A stretch of DNA of 64,000 nt from Nocardia amikacinitolerans NBRC 108937 (GCF_001612615.1 NZ_BDAU01000004.1:186001-250000); one strand, 5' to 3'. Numbered from the stretch's first letter, positions 50,770 through 60,224 are shown. Translations and numbers: made by a program. Notes: a model not told the origin generated them from the sequence alone.

Positions 50770-53100
50770 ATGGCACGCGACAACGAGCCACCCGTACGGG
50801 AGCGCGACGAGGCGCAGGCGCGCCGAGGCAGGCGACGCGAGGACGCCGAACGCGAGGCATGGGGTCGCCCCTCGGCCGAGGGCAGGCCGCACCGCCCGCC
50901 CGTCGAGGGCACGAGCCAACGCGGCGGGCAGCGCTCGGGCAGCGAGGAGATGCCCGAGCGGAGGCGGCGTCCGGCCGGGGACCAGGCGCGGGTGAGCGGC
51001 GAGGAGCGGACCGGTCTGGGGGAGATGTCCGATCGGGAGCGCCGGCCGTCTCGGGACGCGAGCGAGCGGCGCGCGCGCCCCGGCCGCGCCGACGGCGTCC
51101 GTCCCGAGCGGGCGCACGCCGACCGCCCTCCGATGGACCGGGCACGCGCCGAGCACGCGCGGGCCGAGCGGGCCGCTCAGGAACGCGCGCGCGCCAACGG
51201 CGCTCGGCCGCAACGGCCCGCCGACCGCCCGGTGCGCGGCGAACGGCCCGTCCGCTCCGACAACGGTCGCGGCGGGCGCGCACCGCAGCGCCCGGCGAAG
51301 GTCGACTACACCGCCGACCGCGCGATGGGCGCACCGCACATGGACAAGGCCGCCCGGCGCGCGAAAGCCAAGGCGGACAAGCGCAAACAGTCCGGCCCGC
51401 CGCTGCTCGACGACGCGACGCGGGCACGGCTGGAGGCCGTCAGCCGGGAGGGCTCCGGCCTGCGCGCGGCATGGGCGACCTTCCGCATCCGCACCGACGA
51501 CATCCGCCGCCGTAACTACGCCGCGCGCGCGGAGCAGACCATCGAGGACGGATTCGACCGCAGCACAGCCCAACTCACCGACCGCGGGTACGCGGGCGCG
51601 GGCGGCGGCCGGATGAACGTGGTCGGCCGCCCCGTCGAATACCGCGCCACCACGGCGCAGGTGGCCGGTCTGTGGCCGTGGTCGGTCGGCGCCGGCGCGC
51701 CGCTGATCGGCACGCCGCTCGGCTCACACCTGCACACCGGAGCGCCGGTCTGCTTCGACCCGATGAACTGGTTCATGCGCGGCAGCTTCATCACCGCGCC
51801 GAGCCTTTTCGTGCTTGGCCTCAACGGTTTCGGCAAGTCCTCGCTGGTGCGCCGGATCGTGCTCGGCGGCATCGCGCAGGGCATCACGCCGCTGGTGCTC
51901 GCCGACGTGAAGCCCGACTACCGCAAGCTGGTCGAACTGGTCGGCGGTCAGATCATCGACCTCGGCTACGGTCACGGCAAGCTGAACCCGCTGGCGGCCG
52001 GTGTGCTCGGCTCGGTGGTACCGCGACTGGAAGAGTTCCCCGCGCTGCAACTGCAAGTGCTGCAAGACATGCGGGCCAGGCAGGTCACACTGATCGCGGG
52101 CCTGATCGAGCTGGTGCGCGGCGCGCGGGTGCGCGACTACGAGGAAACGCTCATCTCGACCGCGCTGCGCATCCTCTACCAGCCGGGCAGCGGCTATACC
52201 CCGGACCAGCCGCCGATCATGGAGAACCTGCTGGAGGTGATCCAGGCAGGCGGCGAGGAGCTCCAGCTCGACGCGGGCGCCGACGATCCCGCCGAATACC
52301 AGGTCGCGATCAAGAACCTGCGCCGCTCGCTGCGCGCGCTCACCCAGGGTCCGTTCGGTGCGGTCTTCAACGGCCAGACCTCGGTGCCGATCGACACCGA
52401 GGCGGTCGCCGTCTGCATCGACGTCTCGCACATCCCGACCGGCGACAAGAAACTCAAAGCCGCTGTGATGCTGGCCTGTTGGGCCGACGGCTTCGCCTCG
52501 GTGGAGGCCGCGCACGTGCTCGCCGACGCGGGCCTCGGGCCGCAGCGCTACTTCCAGGTGGTGATGGACGAGCTGTGGCAGGTGCTCGGCCTCGGCGACT
52601 TCATGGTCGACCGCGTCGACGAGCTGACCCGTCTGCAGCGCGGCCTGGCCACCGCGCTGATCATGATCAGCCACACGATCAAGGACCTGCAGGCACTTGG
52701 CTCGGAAGCCGCGATCGCCAAGGCGCTCGGCTTCCTGGAGCGGGCGCGCGCCAAGATCTTCGGCGCGCTGCCCGCCGAAGAGGTCAAGCGGCTCGACAGC
52801 ACGGTGCCCTTCACCTCCGCCGAGGAGGAGATGGTGACCGGATGGTCGGCGCCGCAAGCGTTGACAGGTGAGGCGCTGAAACCGGGCCAGCAGCGCCCCT
52901 CTCCGCCGGGCACGGGTAAATTCCTGCTGAAGATCGGTGAGGATCGGCGTCCCGGCATTCCCTTCCACATGGAATTCACGTTGTCGGAGAAGGAAAGCGG
53001 GATTCACGACACGAACCAGCGGTTCAGTGAATTCACCGGCGGCCCGAATACCGAATCCACCGCGCGTGGCGGTGAATCCCCGAACGGGAGCGCGGCATGA
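50770..53100 (+). CDS. VirB4-like secretion ATPase with basic low-complexity N-terminus
   Basis: The 776-residue protein starts with about 180 Arg/Glu/Pro-rich residues that are probably disordered. The VirB4/TraC-like ATPase follows, with Walker A GLNGFGKSS (about residues 350-358), PLVLADVKPDYRKLVELVGG, and Walker B-type FQVVMDELWQVLG (about 596-608). A later ALIMISHTIKDLQALGS matches the family. It powers assembly and transfer in type IV secretion. It starts 7 bp after the PrgI-like gene, and the two together correspond to a split VirB4. Confidence 0.88.
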   Translation: MARDNEPPVRERDEAQARRGRRREDAEREAWGRPSAEGRPHRPPVEGTSQRGGQRSGSEEMPERRRRPAGDQARVSGEERTGLGEMSDRERRPSRDASERRARPGRADGVRPERAHADRPPMDRARAEHARAERAAQERARANGARPQRPADRPVRGERPVRSDNGRGGRAPQRPAKVDYTADRAMGAPHMDKAARRAKAKADKRKQSGPPLLDDATRARLEAVSREGSGLRAAWATFRIRTDDIRRRNYAARAEQTIEDGFDRSTAQLTDRGYAGAGGGRMNVVGRPVEYRATTAQVAGLWPWSVGAGAPLIGTPLGSHLHTGAPVCFDPMNWFMRGSFITAPSLFVLGLNGFGKSSLVRRIVLGGIAQGITPLVLADVKPDYRKLVELVGGQIIDLGYGHGKLNPLAAGVLGSVVPRLEEFPALQLQVLQDMRARQVTLIAGLIELVRGARVRDYEETLISTALRILYQPGSGYTPDQPPIMENLLEVIQAGGEELQLDAGADDPAEYQVAIKNLRRSLRALTQGPFGAVFNGQTSVPIDTEAVAVCIDVSHIPTGDKKLKAAVMLACWADGFASVEAAHVLADAGLGPQRYFQVVMDELWQVLGLGDFMVDRVDELTRLQRGLATALIMISHTIKDLQALGSEAAIAKALGFLERARAKIFGALPAEEVKRLDSTVPFTSAEEEMVTGWSAPQALTGEALKPGQQRPSPPGTGKFLLKIGEDRRPGIPFHMEFTLSEKESGIHDTNQRFSEFTGGPNTESTARGGESPNGSAA

Positions 53101-53179
53101 GATACCGTCCAGGACGCGAAGCAACAAGGATCGGCCGAGCGCCTGGTTGGGCGGTGTTGTTCGGCGGAAGGAGTGCCGC

Positions 53180-53488
53180 ATGATGCCGCATCGTTCGTAT
53201 CGCAGAGTGTCGCCGGAAGTGCGTAAGGCCGCCGTCGAGCAGGTCATCGCGCTGACCGGCAAACTACGCAGTGAATCCGAGGCATGCCGGGTGGTCGCCG
53301 AGCAGATCGGCGTCCACACCAACTCGGTGCGCAATTGGGTGCGCGCCGCGGAAGGCCCCGGGCTGGAACGCATGGACGCGACCGCGCTGCGCCGGAAAGT
53401 GGCGCTGCTGCAACAACAATTGGCGGCCGCCGCCGAAATGAACCGCACCCTCGCCGACACCCTCAACGAAGCCCGACGCCACACGTGA
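53180..53488 (+). CDS. Transposase-OrfA-like helix-turn-helix protein with coiled coil
   Basis: The 102-residue protein has an IS3/IS911 OrfA-type helix-turn-helix (RRVSPEVRKAAVEQVIAL...CRVVAEQIGVHTNSVRNWV) and a leucine-zipper-like coiled coil (ALRRKVALLQQQLAAAAEMN). No OrfB, terminal inverted repeats or target duplication is visible, and it has its own GGAAGGAG ribosome site (53167-53174) inside the secretion operon. It may be a domesticated transposase fragment acting as a DNA-binding protein of the locus. Confidence 0.8.
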   Translation: MMPHRSYRRVSPEVRKAAVEQVIALTGKLRSESEACRVVAEQIGVHTNSVRNWVRAAEGPGLERMDATALRRKVALLQQQLAAAAEMNRTLADTLNEARRHT

Positions 53489-53546
53489 CCATTCCCCCCG
53501 AGTCGCATTCGAACTCCGGCGCCCCGCCGCGTCCCCGTGCGAGGGC

Positions 53547-55214
53547 GTGGTGACCGGCCGCGGCGTGTTGTGGACGGCCCTCGGCGCGGTGATCGGACTG
53601 ATCGCCCTGGTACTGGTCGTGGTGCTGCCCGCCGTCGAGGACCCGTGCGAGGACGCGTCGGTGCTCGGCCCCTCGCAGACCGCGTTGCCTCCGCTGGGTG
53701 GTGACCCGCCGGGCGCCAGTCCCGCAGGTGCCGCCGAACCCAGTGCCTCCCAGGCGAATCCGACCGTCACCGGCACTCCCTCGCTGGCCGCGGGCATCGG
53801 CCCGATCCGGCGCACCCTGCCGATGGCCGCGGGCACGTTCACGATCTCGGACACCTTCGGCTCCCGCAACGGCGGCCACCGCGGCGTCGATATGGCGGCG
53901 AGCGACGGCACCCCGATCTTCTCGGTGGCCGACGGCCGGGTGGTCGCGGCCGGACCGGCCTCTGGCTTCGGCAACTGGATCGTCGTCGACTCGGTCGACA
54001 CCAACGGCAGGTCGTATTCGGCTGTGTACGGGCACATGTGGGACCACGGCGTGCTGGTGCGGGTGGGGGAGAGCGTGCGGGCGGGTCAGCAGATCGGCAT
54101 GGTCGGCTCGGCGGGCGAATCCAGTGGCCCGCACCTGCATTTCGAGATCGTCCCCGGCGGACGCTTCACCGGCGGCCGTCAGATCGACCCGCTGCCCTGG
54201 CTGGACGGCGCGCCCACCCCGGACCTCGGCGGCGCGCAGTGGTACTCCGCCGACCCGCGGTGCCAGCGCGGCTTCGGCAGCGCGGGCGGCGCGCTGGCCG
54301 CGGGCAAGGTGCCCCAGGAACTCGAGATCTGGTACCGCCGTGCGGGTTCGCTGTGCCCGCAGATCACGTCCTCGTTGCTGGCCGCCCAAGGCAGGCAGGA
54401 GTCGGGTTTCCGCAGGGGTCTCACCTCGCCGGCGGGCGCGCAGGGTCTTGCGCAGTTCCTGCCCGGCACCGCGGCCGCGATCAACCCCGACGACGGCAGG
54501 CCGTATGTCATCGATGCCGATGGCAACGGCGTGGCCAGCGTGTGGGACGACGGCGACGCGATCATCGGGCAGGGCCGTTATATGTGCGCCATCGCACGCA
54601 AGGTCGGCCAGTGGGTGTCCGAAGGGCGCGTCCAGGGGGATGTCACGGCGCTGACGCTGGCCGCCTACAACGCGGGCGAGGGCGCGGTGCTCGCGTCGGG
54701 CGGCATGCCGAATCAGTATGCGGCGCACTACTCCGAGACCCGGCCGTACGTGGCGAACATCCTCGCGATGGAACCGCAGTACCGCGCGCCGGGTTCGACG
54801 GGACGCTTCAGCCCGCAGGAAGGCAGCGGCGGCGAACAGATCCTGGAGGCCGCGCACGACTGGCTCGGCACACCGTACGTGTGGGGCGGCGGCGGGCCGC
54901 AGGGGCCAACCGGCGGCGGCATGGACGGCCCCGGTCTGACCGCGGCCGCGGTGTTCGCGGCCTCCTCGGGCGCGGTGACGTTGCCGCGCACCGCCGAACA
55001 GCAGTGGGAGGCAGGCGTCGAGGTGCCGATGAGCAAGGCGCGGCCCGGAGATCTGGTGTTCAGTTCCTTCGGGCCGCGCGGACCCGCGGAGGTCGGAATC
55101 TATGCCGGTGACGGACGCATGATCCAGTCCGTGCCCGGTTCGGACGCGCGGTCGGGCGGCGGCGTGATGGAGGTCGCAGTGCCCGGCGACGCACGGCTGC
55201 GGAGGGTACTGTGA
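53547..55214 (+). CDS. Cell-wall hydrolase with M23, transglycosylase and degenerate NlpC/P60 domains
   Basis: The 555-residue protein has an N-terminal membrane anchor (ALGAVIGLIALVLVVVLPAV). An M23 peptidase domain with HRGVD and GPHLHFE (His111, Asp115, His196, His198) follows. A soluble lytic-transglycosylase domain has catalytic-type Glu285 in GRQESGF and a later AAYNAGEGA. The C-terminal domain resembles NlpC/P60 (GTPYVWGGGGPQGPTGGG, PGDLVFSSFG), but the catalytic DCSGL reads DGPGL and the His before VGIYAGDG is Glu. The first two domains look active, the third looks dead. It would open the peptidoglycan for the secretion apparatus. Confidence 0.9.
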   Translation: MVTGRGVLWTALGAVIGLIALVLVVVLPAVEDPCEDASVLGPSQTALPPLGGDPPGASPAGAAEPSASQANPTVTGTPSLAAGIGPIRRTLPMAAGTFTISDTFGSRNGGHRGVDMAASDGTPIFSVADGRVVAAGPASGFGNWIVVDSVDTNGRSYSAVYGHMWDHGVLVRVGESVRAGQQIGMVGSAGESSGPHLHFEIVPGGRFTGGRQIDPLPWLDGAPTPDLGGAQWYSADPRCQRGFGSAGGALAAGKVPQELEIWYRRAGSLCPQITSSLLAAQGRQESGFRRGLTSPAGAQGLAQFLPGTAAAINPDDGRPYVIDADGNGVASVWDDGDAIIGQGRYMCAIARKVGQWVSEGRVQGDVTALTLAAYNAGEGAVLASGGMPNQYAAHYSETRPYVANILAMEPQYRAPGSTGRFSPQEGSGGEQILEAAHDWLGTPYVWGGGGPQGPTGGGMDGPGLTAAAVFAASSGAVTLPRTAEQQWEAGVEVPMSKARPGDLVFSSFGPRGPAEVGIYAGDGRMIQSVPGSDARSGGGVMEVAVPGDARLRRVL

Positions 55215-55843
55215 GCGAACACGCCGAGGCGCGAGTGCTGATCGGACCGCCACCGTGTCGGTCCGGGCGGTTAGCCTTGAAAGACAGAGCAACTGCACGC
55301 GCGAAACTGGTGGTGATGCTGGTGGTGAGCGTGGCGATGACCGTCGCGGCCTGCGGGCGCGACCAGACCGGCGAATCGGGTTCCGGTGCGCCGCAACCCG
55401 CCACGTCCACGACCAGGCTGCTCGAGAACGTGCCCGCGCCGGACCCGGTGACGCCGGACGGTGTCGCGGTGGCGGCGCTGCGCGAGATCTACACTTGGCG
55501 GCCCGCCACCGAGGCGCCGGGCGATTCGCTGGCCAGGGCGCGGAAATGGCTGGGGCCCAGCATGATACGGATGTTGGACGGCGATCCGTCGGTCACCGAG
55601 ACGCCCAAGCCCTCGCTGCAGTGGGCGGACTGGGCCAAGGCGAAGGCCACCGTCGAGGCGTTCACCTTCGCCTCGGGGGACCGGCCGCCGCCGGGGCCCG
55701 ATCCGGACCTGGCGCAGTTCAAGATCGGCATCGAGCAGACCGTCGTCTACCCGAACGGGCGCAAGGAACCACTGGCGCCCGCGACGGTGATCGCCACCGT
55801 GGTGCGCACGCCCGACGGCTGGCGGCTCGACGCGTTCCGCTGA
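55211..55843 (+). CDS. Lipoprotein of the secretion locus
   Basis: The 210-residue protein has a hydrophobic segment LVVMLVVSVAMTVAACG with lipobox VAAC at about residues 45-48. Its basic N-terminal extension is unusually long (about 30 residues), so a later start may be used. The extracytoplasmic domain is Pro-rich, then has a compact end (LAQFKIGIEQTVVYPNGR, ATVIATVVRTPDGWRLDAFR) like NTF2/VirB8-type domains. GTG 55211 overlaps the hydrolase stop (GTGA). It probably belongs to the periplasmic part of the machine. Confidence 0.72.
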   Translation: MSEHAEARVLIGPPPCRSGRLALKDRATARAKLVVMLVVSVAMTVAACGRDQTGESGSGAPQPATSTTRLLENVPAPDPVTPDGVAVAALREIYTWRPATEAPGDSLARARKWLGPSMIRMLDGDPSVTETPKPSLQWADWAKAKATVEAFTFASGDRPPPGPDPDLAQFKIGIEQTVVYPNGRKEPLAPATVIATVVRTPDGWRLDAFR

Positions 55844-55883
55844 CCACACGCTTTCCACCGCAAGGCGATTCGAGGAGACAGAC

Positions 55884-57728
55884 ATGGCGAAGAAGAAGAA
55901 GGTGACGGATCCGGCGATACCCGGACCCGATCTCGGTCTGTTATCGGTCTACGCCGGTGCCGTGGTGATCGGAACGCTCTTGGTGGCCCTGCATCTCGGC
56001 AACCAGATGGCGGCCGAGCCGCAGGACCTGCCGATCAATCCGATCGAGATCGTCGCCGGGATCGCACGCGGTAAGTACACCTGGCCGACCGGCGCGACGG
56101 TGATCCTGCTGCTCGTGATCTCGTGCGCCGTCGCCGTCCTGGTGGTGCGCAGGCAGATGAACAAGCGCAAGTCCAAAGGCGCACTGCCGATCGACGAGAA
56201 GGCCCAGTACATGGGAACGGGCGGCGCGATCCGCGCGCTCACCGAGGCCGGTGTGCGGGAGAAGGCCGAACAACTCGGAATGAACCTCGGTTACGACGAT
56301 GCGCCCGGCGTGCCGATCGGCGTGAGCGTCGCCGACGGTGTCATGCTCTACGGCTCCTACGAGGACCTGCACCTGGACATCTGGGGTCCGCGCCAAGGCA
56401 AGTCGACGTCCCGTGTCATCCCGGCGATCCTGTCCGCCATCGGCCCGGTGCTGTCCACCTCGAACAAGCGCGACGTCGTCGACGCGACCCGCGACGTACG
56501 AGAGTCCAAGGGCAGCCCCACCTTCGTGTTCGACCCGCAGGGCGTCGCCGACGAGAGTCCGAGCTGGTACTGGAACCCGCTGGACTGGGTCGACGCCAGG
56601 CACGAGGGCTGCGAGATGCGCGCCCAGCGGCTGGCCGGGCACTTCGCCGACGCCGACAACGGCGCCGAATCCAAGTCCGACGAGTTCTTCGATCCCGAGG
56701 CCGAGGATCTGCTCGCCGCGCTGTTCCTCGCCGCCGCGGTCGGCCAGCGGCCGATCGTGCAGGTGTGGGACTGGGTCACCAACCCGGTCGACACCGAACC
56801 CATCGAGCTGCTGCGCAACGCCCGCCACCACTACATGGCCTCCGGCCTTGCGATGCAGTACAACGCCGATCCCCGTACCCGCAGCGGCATTTTCGGCACC
56901 GCCAAGAAGATGGTGCGCTGTCTGCAGCTGTCCAACGTGCACGACTGGATCCTGCCCGGCACCGACCCGCGGACCGGCCAGACCCGCAGGCAGTTCGACG
57001 AGCTCGAGTTCATCGAGCGCAACGGCACGCTGTACTGCCTCTCGCTGGAAGGGCGCGGTTCGGCGGCGCCGCTGGTGAGCGCGCTGACCGAGGCCGTCAT
57101 CGACGTGGCCATGCGCAAGGCGTCCCGCTCGCGCGGCGGTCGCCTGCCGATCCCGCTGCTCGCCGTGCTGGACGAGGCGGCGAACGTGGTGCGCTGGAAG
57201 GATCTGCCCAAGCAGTACAGCCACTTCGGTTCGCGCGGCATCGTGGTGATGACGGTGTTGCAGTCCTGGGCGCAGGGCGCACGCTGCTGGGGCGACGCGG
57301 GCATGCTCGCGCTGTGGTCGGCGGCCAACATCAAAGTGCTCGGCAGCGGCGTCGACGACATGAACTTCCTGCGCGACCGCTCCGAGGCGATCGGCGAATA
57401 CGACTCCATCTCCGGTTCCGTCTCGGAATCCAAAGGCGGCAAGAGCTATTCGCGGTCGCTGGGCTCGTCGAAGACGTTCAGCGTCAACGCGCTCACCACG
57501 CTGCCGCGCGGCCGCGCGATCGTGTTCACCTCGGGTCAGCCCGCGGTGCTCATCCGAACGGTTCCGTGGTGGGAGGGCGAGTACGCTGCGGACGTGAAGA
57601 AGTCGATCGCGCAGCACGATCCGCAACGCAAGACCGAGATCACCGACCTGATCGGCTCGCCATCGCTGACCAAGGTCCCACCGCAACAACCCGATGCGGG
57701 CCAAGTCGAGGAGGTTCGGCCCCTGTGA
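55884..57728 (+). CDS. VirD4/TraG-like coupling ATPase
   Basis: The 614-residue protein has two N-terminal membrane helices (LLSVYAGAVVIGTLLVALHL and ATVILLLVISCAVAVLVV). A FtsK-like ATPase follows with Walker A IWGPRQGKSTS (about residues 167-176) and Walker B LLAVLDEAANV (about 426-436). Coupling proteins recruit DNA-protein or protein substrates. It has the order expected of TraG-type VirD4 proteins and its own GAGGAG ribosome site, 40 bp after the lipoprotein. No relaxase gene is nearby, so it may handle protein substrates. Its TGA overlaps a short ORF start. Confidence 0.9.
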   Translation: MAKKKKVTDPAIPGPDLGLLSVYAGAVVIGTLLVALHLGNQMAAEPQDLPINPIEIVAGIARGKYTWPTGATVILLLVISCAVAVLVVRRQMNKRKSKGALPIDEKAQYMGTGGAIRALTEAGVREKAEQLGMNLGYDDAPGVPIGVSVADGVMLYGSYEDLHLDIWGPRQGKSTSRVIPAILSAIGPVLSTSNKRDVVDATRDVRESKGSPTFVFDPQGVADESPSWYWNPLDWVDARHEGCEMRAQRLAGHFADADNGAESKSDEFFDPEAEDLLAALFLAAAVGQRPIVQVWDWVTNPVDTEPIELLRNARHHYMASGLAMQYNADPRTRSGIFGTAKKMVRCLQLSNVHDWILPGTDPRTGQTRRQFDELEFIERNGTLYCLSLEGRGSAAPLVSALTEAVIDVAMRKASRSRGGRLPIPLLAVLDEAANVVRWKDLPKQYSHFGSRGIVVMTVLQSWAQGARCWGDAGMLALWSAANIKVLGSGVDDMNFLRDRSEAIGEYDSISGSVSESKGGKSYSRSLGSSKTFSVNALTTLPRGRAIVFTSGQPAVLIRTVPWWEGEYAADVKKSIAQHDPQRKTEITDLIGSPSLTKVPPQQPDAGQVEEVRPL

Positions 57729-57805
57729 GCGCGCGTAGCGAGCGAACCATGAACACAGCACGAGCTGTCGCGACGGAGCCGAGCGTCAGCGAGGCGGAGT
57801 CGTGA
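57725..57805 (+). CDS. 26-residue sORF bridging the VirD4-like and DUF4913-like genes
   Basis: A GTG at 57725 overlaps the VirD4-like stop by 4 nt (GTGA), and the frame ends with TGA at 57803-57805, overlapping the next GTG (57802) in the same way. The peptide begins MSARSERTMNTARAVATEP and ends SVSEAES. It may be a real coupling peptide or a repeated intergenic linker that happens to be open. I recall similar linkers in Nocardia genomes but cannot check that here. Confidence 0.4.
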   Translation: MSARSERTMNTARAVATEPSVSEAES

Positions 57806-58185
57806 CCGAACAGCAGCAGCACATGATTTACACCAACGTCGTCGAATTCGTCGAGAACTACCTGAGCCTGGTCTACCGGCGGCAGGTGACCGACATCAGC
57901 GAAACCGTATGGTGCCCCGAGTGGTGGAAGCACGCAGAGGCGGTGGCGCGGCTGGACGCACTGTGGCGCGCCTGGGAGCACTACCGCATGGAACCCAGCA
58001 CCGGGCTGAGTGTCTGGTTCCTCGATCACGCCGACCCGCACATGACCAAGCTGTTCGACCCGCGCGGGCCGTTCAAGTACTGCAGTGTGCGCAACGGGCA
58101 CAAGGACATGCTGAGCCCGCTGCCGCTGAAGTCGCCGGCGCAAGGCATGTTCGGCGATCCGACGGTCGGCGACTTCCGGGTCTAG
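57802..58185 (+). CDS. DUF4913-like protein
   Basis: The 127-residue protein contains FVENYLSLVYRRQV, WCPEWWKHAEAVARLDALWRAWEH in two conserved parts, and GLSVWFLDHADPHMTKLFDPRGPF. This pattern fits DUF4913, a family commonly encoded next to TraG-like coupling ATPases in actinobacteria. It has no membrane helix. It probably assists the coupling protein, but the function is unknown. A perfect palindromic terminator follows. Confidence 0.83.
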   Translation: MTEQQQHMIYTNVVEFVENYLSLVYRRQVTDISETVWCPEWWKHAEAVARLDALWRAWEHYRMEPSTGLSVWFLDHADPHMTKLFDPRGPFKYCSVRNGHKDMLSPLPLKSPAQGMFGDPTVGDFRV

Positions 58186-58196
58186 CAGACACCAAG

Positions 58197-58220
58197 ACGC
58201 CCGCTGAATTCAGCGGGCGT
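58197..58220. terminator. Bidirectional terminator between convergent genes
   Basis: A perfect 24-bp palindrome with arms ACGCCCGCTGAA / TTCAGCGGGCGT lies between the DUF4913-like stop and the stop of the coiled-coil gene on the other strand. It is followed by TTCTCGG in the plus direction and marks the end of the secretion operon. Confidence 0.8.
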
Positions 58221-58248
58221 TCTCGGGGATTCGGTTCTTTCGCGCGGA

Positions 58249-58803
58249 TTACTGCCTGGTGCGTTCGAGACCGCGGGCGTCCGGCTCGCGACCACGCGCC
58301 GCGACGGAGCGGTTCTCCTCGGTGCGGGCTCGGACCGCCTCCTCCGGCGGTTGTCCCTGCCCTACCTCGATGAGCATGCGGACGGCCGCCAATTCCGGTG
58401 CGACGCCTATGCGCGAGAGATGCGCCGCGATCGCCATGCGCCGCTCGGCCGAATCGTACCGAACGACCGGTTGTTTCGCGGCGGACGCGGTGGCCGCCAT
58501 GCGCGTGGCTTCGGCCTGCGCGGAGAAACGATCCTTCTCCAGTGAAATGCCTTTGGCCGGCGCCGCTTTCTCCACCATGCGCGCGAGCTCGAGGTTGCGC
58601 GGGTCCTTGGCCTTGGAGTCGCGAGCCTCCCGAATCTGGAGTTCGCGAGCCTCTTTCATGCGGGCCTCGGTGATCTTCGCGCGCGCCTCGGCTTCCTTCT
58701 GACCACGCTCACGGGTGCGCAGTGCGACCAGGGTCGCCAGCTGCAACATACTCTTCATCATGGCCGCGGTTTCCCGGCCGATGTCGTCCAGTTCCTCGGA
58801 CAT
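58249..58803 (-). CDS. Coiled-coil protein next to the secretion locus, unknown function
   Basis: The 184-residue protein is rich in Arg, Glu and Ala. A likely coiled coil spans about residues 25-80 (GQKEAEARAKITEARMKEAR and following). The end has the more globular AAHLSRIGVAPELAAVRMLIE. No membrane segment is visible. It faces the secretion operon across the terminator palindrome, so it has its own promoter. Whether it belongs to the machine is uncertain. Confidence 0.7.
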   Translation of the reverse strand: MSEELDDIGRETAAMMKSMLQLATLVALRTRERGQKEAEARAKITEARMKEARELQIREARDSKAKDPRNLELARMVEKAAPAKGISLEKDRFSAQAEATRMAATASAAKQPVVRYDSAERRMAIAAHLSRIGVAPELAAVRMLIEVGQGQPPEEAVRARTEENRSVAARGREPDARGLERTRQ

Positions 58804-59215
58804 GGCTGCTCCCCGATGCTGCAGTGATCACTATGGATGATTGTGGTGCTTCGTCACGGACACCGCCACGCGAACTGTAGCCCGTCGGCGGATGCCCCGC
58901 CTGCAAACGTGGACACCAGGAGAACTCGTGTCGTCGGCATCCCTTGTGGCTGGGGATCGCCCATTAGGGATGGCTACGCTACGCGAACTCCTTGTTTCGA
59001 GATTACCCGAGAAACGCGTGGCACAACCGTACGGACGTGCCACGTAACAGCATATATCGCACAATTCCGACACGCGCAGCGAAGCGCCGGAGTAGTTCCG
59101 GCACAAGTCCTGTGCCGCCGGATAATTAGGCTCGCCTACCCTGAGTTGCCGTAGCACATAAGGTTCGGGCCCGGTCGCCGATCACGGCGCCGGGCCCGAC
59201 GATGTTGCCGGGGAT
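58804..59215. other. Structured intergenic region without supported gene
   Basis: This 412-bp stretch has two small hairpins (CGTGGCAC 59017-59024 with GTGCCACG 59037-59044, and GCCGGA/TCCGGC around 59087-59103) and an iron-box-like site (59126-59144). Short open frames exist on both strands, but none has a ribosome site or a recognisable protein. In M. tuberculosis the equivalent place is next to relA. Confidence 0.6.
59126..59144. promoter_or_regulatory. Iron-box-like site (IdeR/DmdR type)
   Basis: TTAGGCTCGCCTACCCTGA matches the 19-bp IdeR consensus pattern TTAGG-x-TAGSCTAACCTAA at about 14 of 19 positions, with the TTAGG half intact. It lies 70-90 bp after the end of the cyclophilin gene and 320 bp before the coiled-coil gene. 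No iron-related gene is adjacent, so a chance match is possible. Confidence 0.35.
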
Positions 59216-60085
<870 letters not shown>

Positions 60086-60224
60086 TACCACGTTCCTCCC
60101 GTGTCGGCTTGCTTCCGAGGTAAGAGTGTGCCATCTCTTCCTGAGACCGCTCGGAAGTTCCTCGGACGGGTCGGGAGCAAACCGGTTGGACTCGAGGGGC
60201 GGTGGTGGTGGAAACTGGACCATC

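Noticed and set aside
53180..53488. Complete insertion sequence
   Set aside because: Only an OrfA-like piece is present; no OrfB, inverted repeats or target duplication was found.
43080..58803. Integrative conjugative element
   Set aside because: No relaxase, integrase, excisionase, replication protein, attachment site or tRNA junction is visible in the window.
58831..59157. Short open frames on both strands in the gap after the coiled-coil gene
   Set aside because: They lack ribosome sites and recognisable features, are unlike the coding style of their neighbours, and overlap hairpins and the iron-box-like site.
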